Shown here piece by piece: positions 4,805 through 8,432 of a stretch of DNA of 8,432 nucleotides (positions are counted from its first letter, which is position 1; each line of letters opens with the position of its first letter). The notes beneath the pieces are model-generated. The model ran no database searches and had not been told where the DNA came from. It saw only the letters and a list, made by a program, of their open reading frames with translations. The position numbers were made by a program, and so were the translations under genes. The stretch comes from an uncultured Bacilli bacterium (GTDB lineage Bacteria > Bacillota_I > Bacilli_A > RF39 > UBA660), in the NCBI GenBank assembly GCA_948629335.1, contig CAPHZB010000061.1:1-8432 (forward strand), given 5' to 3'.

Positions 4805-6643
4805 TTATTTTTTTATTCTAACTATTCGAAATGCATTTAAAATTGCAAGTATAGATACCCCAACATCAGCAAATACAGCTTCCCACATCGATGAAATACC
4901 ACATGCACTCAATACTAAAATACCCACTTTAATAAAAATGGCAAAGAAGATATTTTCTCTTACAATTCGAATGGTTTTTTTCGCAATCTGCATGGTATGT
5001 GCTATTTTAGATAATTCATCAGTCATTAATACAAGATCAGATGCCTCAATTGCGACATCACTTCCAATCGCTCCCATAGAAATACCAATATCTGCTATAG
5101 CAAGAACTGGTGCATCATTGATACCGTCTCCTACAAAGAGGAGCATTTCGCCTTCTTTTTTTCTCTGCATAAATTCTTCTACTTTATTCACCTTTTCATG
5201 TGGAAGAAGATTTGCATAATATTCGTCGATATTTACCTTTTGGCTAACCTCACGCGCAATTTCTTCTTTATCTCCAGTAAGCATAATTATGTTTTCGATG
5301 CCATTTTTTCTTAAGGAAGGAATGGCTACATAAGTATCCTCTTTTATCTGATCAGCAATTTGAATACTTCCTAAAAATCTTCCATCAAGAGCAACATAAA
5401 CAATGGTCCCCACTTTTTCATTGGGTAGAAAAGAAACTCCATGAGATTTCATAAGTTTTTCATTTCCTATTAAAACCTGTTTTCCTTGCACAGTAGCAAT
5501 AACGCCTTCTCCTACCACTTCTTTAGTTTCTGAAACAATAGAACTATCTATTTCTTTTCCATATTGTTTTTTTATAGATAAAGCTATTGGATGGTTTGAA
5601 AAATATTCTGCATGAGCGGCATACATCATTACTTCTTCTTGTTCTATTTCACTTATAACTTCTTGTACCTCAAATACTCCTTCGGTTAATGTTCCTGTTT
5701 TATCACAAACAAGTATCTTCACTTTTGCCATTTTCTCTAAGTAATTGCTCCCCTTTACAAGAACACCAATTCGTGAACAGGCTCCAATTCCTCCAAAAAA
5801 AGATAATGGAATAGAAATAACTAAAGCACAAGGACAAGATACGACTAAAAAGGATAAAGCTCTATAAATCCAATCTCCAAAGGTAACACTTTCCATAATT
5901 ATTGGTGGAATGGTAGCGAGAAAAAGTGCAACAAAGACAACGATAGGAGTATATATTTTTGCGAATTTAGTAATAAAATTTTCTGACTTCGCCTTTCGAC
6001 TACTTGCATTTTCTACCAATTCTAAAATCTTACTCACTGTTGAGTCCTCATATTCTTTTTCTACTTTGACTTTAAGCATTCCCTCCTGATTTATGCAACC
6101 ACTTAAAATACTATCCCCTACCTCAATATGTCTAGGAACTGATTCTCCTGTAAGTGCCTTGGTATCTACCATTGAGTCCCCTTCCACTACTGTTCCATCC
6201 AAGGGAACTTTTTCTCCTGGAAGAACAGCAATTATTTCTCCTACTTTAACATCATCAGGTTGAAGACGTACAAGTTTGGAACTTCGATACACATTTGCGT
6301 AATTTGGACATATATTCATTAAACTAGCAATTGATTTACGAGATTTATTTACAGCATATGCTTGAAATAATTCACCTATTTGATAAAACAACATGACAGA
6401 TACTGCCTCTTCAAACTCCCCAATTCCAAAAGCACCAATGGTAGCAACCGCCATCAAAAAGTTTTCGTCAAATAATTTGCCTCTTATTATGTTTCGAAAT
6501 GATTTCTTCAAAATTTCTAAGCCAACAAGTAAATAACTTAGAATGAATAAGCTATTTTTTAAAAATTCTTGGTCATTTTTTAAGAAAAGGGTAACTAGGA
6601 AAAGAAAAGCAGATAAAATAATTTGTATTAATTTTCGTTTCAT
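4805..6643 (-). CDS. cadA: Zn/Cd/Pb-exporting P1B-2 ATPase lacking its own N-terminal HMA domain (612 aa)
   Basis: Membrane pump for divalent soft metals. Motifs in order are TGES at 165-168, CPC at 270-272 (VVSCPCALVISIPLS), Asp314 in DKTGT, NHPIA (His351-Pro352), TGDK at 456 and GDGINDAP at 505-512. Substrate class comes from Lys572 in helix 7 (FFAIFIKVG) and Asp593 in helix 8 (FADVGVS), the charged pair of Zn/Cd/Pb (ZntA/CadA) pumps and unlike the Tyr-Asn/Met-Ser set of the copper pump next door. It begins directly with membrane helices (KLIQIILSAFLFLVTLFL), about 100 residues shorter than typical ZntA/CadA. The missing metal-binding domain is encoded as the separate gene seven bases upstream. 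The start at 6643 has AGGTG five bases before it, overlapping the stop region of that gene. Zn, Cd or Pb cannot be told apart from sequence. Confidence 0.94.
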   Translation of the reverse strand: MKRKLIQIILSAFLFLVTLFLKNDQEFLKNSLFILSYLLVGLEILKKSFRNIIRGKLFDENFLMAVATIGAFGIGEFEEAVSVMLFYQIGELFQAYAVNKSRKSIASLMNICPNYANVYRSSKLVRLQPDDVKVGEIIAVLPGEKVPLDGTVVEGDSMVDTKALTGESVPRHIEVGDSILSGCINQEGMLKVKVEKEYEDSTVSKILELVENASSRKAKSENFITKFAKIYTPIVVFVALFLATIPPIIMESVTFGDWIYRALSFLVVSCPCALVISIPLSFFGGIGACSRIGVLVKGSNYLEKMAKVKILVCDKTGTLTEGVFEVQEVISEIEQEEVMMYAAHAEYFSNHPIALSIKKQYGKEIDSSIVSETKEVVGEGVIATVQGKQVLIGNEKLMKSHGVSFLPNEKVGTIVYVALDGRFLGSIQIADQIKEDTYVAIPSLRKNGIENIIMLTGDKEEIAREVSQKVNIDEYYANLLPHEKVNKVEEFMQRKKEGEMLLFVGDGINDAPVLAIADIGISMGAIGSDVAIEASDLVLMTDELSKIAHTMQIAKKTIRIVRENIFFAIFIKVGILVLSACGISSMWEAVFADVGVSILAILNAFRIVRIKK

Positions 6644-6650
6644 ATTTCAC

Positions 6651-6872
6651 CTACTGTAAGGTAATTGTTACATCAGGTTCGTTTTTTTTAATCACTGTCT
6701 CTATTTTCTTAACTAACTCTTCAATATCTATCTTTTTTGCTTCCACATGCATTCTTTCAGTCATAAAACTGATGGATACAGAATTTACTTCCTCTATCTT
6801 TCCAATTGCCTCCTCTAACGCATTGGCACAATTCGCACAATCTAATCCTTTGATTTTAAATTTTAATTTCAT
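6651..6872 (-). CDS. Free-standing HMA metal-binding domain protein, partner of the P1B-2 ATPase (73 aa)
   Basis: One complete ferredoxin-like HMA domain with the loop GLDCANCAN (Cys12, Cys15). The Asp just before the first Cys is the variant seen in N-terminal domains of ZntA/CadA pumps, where the Asp helps bind Zn(II). Copper domains usually have Thr there. The neighbouring pump starts seven bases downstream and lacks such a domain, so this reads as the pump's sensor domain supplied in trans. It may deliver metal or stimulate the pump. The ATG at 6872 has AGAGAGG upstream, in the 17-base gap after the regulator gene. I see no frameshift evidence that would fuse it to the pump: it ends cleanly with TAG at 6651-6653, and the pump has its own ribosome site and ATG. 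Confidence 0.88.
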   Translation of the reverse strand: MKLKFKIKGLDCANCANALEEAIGKIEEVNSVSISFMTERMHVEAKKIDIEELVKKIETVIKKNEPDVTITLQ

Positions 6873-6889
6873 ATATTTACCTCTCTCTA

Positions 6890-7252
6890 TTATATTTTAT
6901 GATTGATATGATTTATAGCTATTTCAAAGACTTTTGTTACATGTTCATCATCAAGTGAATAATATACTTCTTTCCCTTGCTTTCTACATTTTACAATTCC
7001 ACTTTTTCTTAATGTAGCTAATTGATGAGAAATTGAAGATTTACTCATCGATAAAACATTGGCTATATCGCAGACGCATGTTTCCTCTTGATCTAAAACA
7101 AATAAAATGCGAAGTCGTGTTTCATCACCTATTAATTTGAAAAATGTAGCCAAATGATGAAATGTTTTTTCATTGGGTATCTCTTTGTTTATTTTATCTA
7201 CTACTTCTTTATGTATTACATTACAATCACATATAAATTCATTTTTTGCCAT
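6890..7252 (-). CDS. cadC: ArsR/SmtB-family metal-responsive repressor, CadC-like (120 aa)
   Basis: A winged-helix repressor that leaves DNA when it binds metal. The core is LATFFKLIGDETRLRILFVL, then TCVCDIANVL, then the recognition helix SKSSISHQLATLRKSG, then the wing KCRKQGKEVYYSL. Two known metal sites of the family can be read. The alpha3N thiolate site has N-terminal Cys8 and Cys10 (ICDCNVIH) plus Cys59 and Cys61 in CVCD; the CadC counterparts are Cys7/Cys11 and Cys58/Cys60. The alpha5 site has Asp102, His104, His115 and His118 with SmtB/CzrA spacing. CadC-type proteins use the first for Cd/Pb/Bi and the second for Zn. It is the first gene of the metal operon and very likely represses it through the two palindromes at 7283-7332. 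The ATG at 7252 is preceded by AAGGGTG. Confidence 0.94.
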   Translation of the reverse strand: MAKNEFICDCNVIHKEVVDKINKEIPNEKTFHHLATFFKLIGDETRLRILFVLDQEETCVCDIANVLSMSKSSISHQLATLRKSGIVKCRKQGKEVYYSLDDEHVTKVFEIAINHINHKI

Positions 7253-7282
7253 GAAATCACACCCTTCATTACTATATTCTAT

Positions 7283-7304
7283 TAGTTGAAAAGTTATTCA
7301 ACTA
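7283..7304. promoter_or_regulatory. Downstream operator (O2) of the metal operon
   Basis: Perfect eight-base inverted arms TAGTTGAA (7283-7290) and TTCAACTA (7297-7304) flank a six-base centre. The core TTGAA-N6-TTCAA equals that of the operator at 7317-7332 and fits the TGAA-N6-TTCA half-site pattern of ArsR/SmtB repressors. It lies around and just after the expected transcription start, where bound repressor would block initiation or escape. Confidence 0.75.
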
Positions 7305-7309
7305 TCTAA

Positions 7310-7339
7310 ATTATAATTGAATATACATTCAACTGTCAA
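7310..7339 (-). promoter_or_regulatory. Main promoter of the seven-gene metal operon
   Basis: The minus strand carries perfect consensus boxes TTGACA (7334-7339) and TATAAT (7310-7315), separated by 18 bases. The spacer is almost entirely filled by an operator palindrome. The -10 box is about 57 bases before the repressor ATG at 7252. No other promoter of this quality is seen within the operon's tight gene junctions. Confidence 0.9.
7317..7332. promoter_or_regulatory. Upstream operator (O1) within the promoter spacer
   Basis: The 16-base palindrome TTGAATATACATTCAA sits between the -35 and -10 boxes, so repressor binding would directly exclude RNA polymerase. It shares TTGAA-N6-TTCAA with the second site. 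Its centre is 31 bases from that of O2, about three helical turns, placing both sites on the same face of the DNA. Confidence 0.85.
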
Positions 7340-7381
7340 GATGTTTATCTCATTTTATAATTTTTCCTCAAAAAGTATAAA

Positions 7382-7398
7382 AATGTAACAATTACATT
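7382..7398. repeat. Unassigned palindrome upstream of the metal-operon promoter
   Basis: AATGTAA (7382-7388) and TTACATT (7392-7398) are perfect inverted arms around a three-base centre. It lies about 43 bases upstream of the -35 box and just beyond the terminator at 7412-7449. It does not match the TTGAA-N6-TTCAA operators. A regulator site is possible; chance in AT-rich DNA is also possible. Confidence 0.4.
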
Positions 7399-7411
7399 CT
7401 AAAAAATTATG

Positions 7412-7449
7412 AAAAAATTAAGAGGTATTGTAATAATAAGCATACTCTT
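7412..7449 (-). terminator. Factor-independent terminator of the pilin-like gene
   Basis: On the minus strand AAGAGTAT pairs with ATACCTCTT (eight pairs, one bulged base; arms 7442-7449 and 7420-7428) around a 13-base loop. It is followed by AATTTTTTC. It begins about 49 bases after the stop at 7498 and would insulate the metal-operon promoter at 7310-7339 from read-through. Nothing else is seen in 7450-7497. Confidence 0.65.
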
Positions 7450-7497
7450 TTATAAGAAAATGCAAATAGATAAAAAAAGAAAAGAACTTTCCTTTCC

Positions 7498-8432
7498 TTA
7501 TGAAAACATCGCTTTTGGAATTGTAATTACAGGTCGAATTCCAAAAACATCGTTAATTACTTTCCCCAAAGTTATACATCCATCACGGTGTACTGCCCAA
7601 GAATAGATAGCTGTAGGATCATTTGAAAACCAAAAACCACCATGAGAAGTCCAGTATCCCCAAGTAACAGAAGGATAACCTCCATCATCACTCACATTTG
7701 CGCCTCTCTCCGCACTTTGGTACAAATAATCATACAACCAGGCAAATTGGCTAGATCCTGGAGCCTGAGCATTGCTACTTTTTCTATTAATTGGATAAGT
7801 TGTCATCGGTCCATTAAATTTATACCACCCTGTTTGAAAATATACTCCATTTGAAGAAGCAGGCTCCACATCATATGAAAATTCTGGACTCTTTTCTATA
7901 CTCCATCCTAAGCCTTGTTCCTGATTCGCACCAGTTAATTCGGCTACTTCATTGCCCGAAATAAGTCGAGTTTCCTTTTGAATATCTTCACTCCAAGATT
8001 CTATGTCCTTTTTTAGTTGCCCTTCTAATTCTGGCAACCAATTATTAGTCGCTTCTCGACCAGTTTTATCTGTTTTGAATGTTGCTGTTGTATTATGATC
8101 TAATAGCATCGTATAGTTTACTCCATCATCCTTATATACATACCATTTCATGCACCCTGTTTTAATTCCTGTTGGCGTTCCAAATTCATTCACGTTTGCT
8201 AAAGCATCTTCTTTTGTACATATCTTACTAATATCGGTTGGATCTAAATAAACTTCTGCTAAATAGGTTTTATCTGTTGCTATATCAATTGTTGGTCCAT
8301 CTTTTTTTGGCTCTTCTGGAACACTTGGTATCACACTTCCTGTACCATCACATTTATCTAAAAATCCTTTTTGTGAGGTACATGTTTTAAATTCTTTTGT
8401 TTCCATATTCATTTCATAATGGACATAATAAG
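7498..8432 (-). CDS. C-terminal part of a pilin-like surface protein (5' end beyond the right edge)
   Basis: The frame stays open from the stop at 7498 to the window edge, reading ...YYVHYEMNMETKEFKTCTSQ. The ATG at 8412 has no ribosome site, so I treat the gene as truncated rather than starting there. The visible part has no membrane span. It contains a low-complexity linker (GSVIPSVPEEPKKDG) at about residues 25-40 counted from 8412 and two middle segments rich in Asp/Thr. The C-terminal region holds ETRLISGNEVAELTG, FAWLYDYLY, WGYWTSHGGFWFS, WAVHRDGCITLG and the ending FGIRPVITIPKAMFS. This 'RLI-NE-AELTG ... YWTS ... GIRPVI-I-K' pattern is familiar from gut-Firmicute extracellular proteins with a prepilin-type N-terminus, and resembles DUF6273-like domains. 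An N-terminal pilin signal is expected beyond the window but not seen. Function unknown; adhesion or a pseudopilin role is an inference. Confidence 0.7.
   Translation of the reverse strand, partial: YYVHYEMNMETKEFKTCTSQKGFLDKCDGTGSVIPSVPEEPKKDGPTIDIATDKTYLAEVYLDPTDISKICTKEDALANVNEFGTPTGIKTGCMKWYVYKDDGVNYTMLLDHNTTATFKTDKTGREATNNWLPELEGQLKKDIESWSEDIQKETRLISGNEVAELTGANQEQGLGWSIEKSPEFSYDVEPASSNGVYFQTGWYKFNGPMTTYPINRKSSNAQAPGSSQFAWLYDYLYQSAERGANVSDDGGYPSVTWGYWTSHGGFWFSNDPTAIYSWAVHRDGCITLGKVINDVFGIRPVITIPKAMFS

Noticed and set aside
4938..5219. Plus-strand ORF opposite the P1B-2 ATPase
   Set aside because: It is antisense to the conserved hinge and helix regions of a clear gene and is explained by codon composition.
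7382..7398. CopY-type cop box (TACA-N2-TGTA) for copper control
   Set aside because: The palindrome has its half-sites in the opposite order (TGTAA...TTACA) and a three-base centre, so it does not fit the CopY consensus. No copY gene is present.
7498..7700. Variable region of a diversity-generating retroelement in the C-terminal domain of the pilin-like protein
   Set aside because: The ending 'GIRPVI' recalls C-type-lectin-like targets, but no template repeat, reverse transcriptase or adenine-biased variable repeat is in the window.
7409..7854. Plus-strand ORFs at 7409-7606 and 7642-7854
   Set aside because: The first begins in the terminator region and runs antisense into the pilin-like gene, as does the second. 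Neither has a ribosome site.
8412..8432. ATG at 8412 as the true start of the pilin-like gene
   Set aside because: There is no Shine-Dalgarno site upstream and the frame remains open to the window edge, so a truncated gene is more likely.

Overview
The window is AT-rich and looks like a low-GC Firmicute, plausibly a gut member of the Erysipelotrichales or a related Bacilli lineage. The evidence is the purine-rich Shine-Dalgarno sites (AGGAG/AAGGAG), consensus sigma-A-type promoters, and a pilin-like surface protein of a type I know from such gut bacteria. TGA is a stop codon in two tight ATGA gene overlaps, which argues against the mycoplasma code. The species cannot be named from the sequence alone.

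The centre (about 1807-7340) is a seven-gene metal-efflux operon on the minus strand. In transcription order it holds a CadC/SmtB-type ArsR repressor, a free-standing heavy-metal-associated (HMA) domain, a Zn/Cd/Pb P1B-2 ATPase without its own HMA domain, a CopZ-like copper chaperone, a Cu(+) P1B-1 ATPase (CopA), a small membrane protein and an alkyltransferase-like (MGMT-family) DNA-repair protein. All gaps are 17 nt or less, or are 4-nt overlaps. I see one clear promoter upstream, carrying two TTGAA-N6-TTCAA operators whose centres are 31 bp apart. The repressor keeps both the cysteine-type and the Asp/His-type metal sites of its family. Zn/Cd export and Cu export thus appear to be placed under one sensor.

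The left side (about 366-1730) is a small regulatory cassette. Two tandem XRE-type regulators, about 73% identical over 81 residues, each have a divergent promoter region with a conserved 17-bp box at identical spacing. Only the second divergent promoter faces a gene (1290-1730, unknown function). The first is an orphan pointing at the back of the second regulator. Both regulators probably start at TTG with very short leaders.

The left edge holds the first 28 codons of a minus-strand gene resembling Rpn/PD-(D/E)XK transposase-nucleases. The right edge holds the C-terminal part of a minus-strand pilin-like surface protein whose 5' end lies outside the window. Factor-independent terminators are visible after both XRE genes, between the 1290-1730 gene and the metal operon, and after the surface-protein gene. 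No tRNA, rRNA, CRISPR array or insertion sequence is seen.
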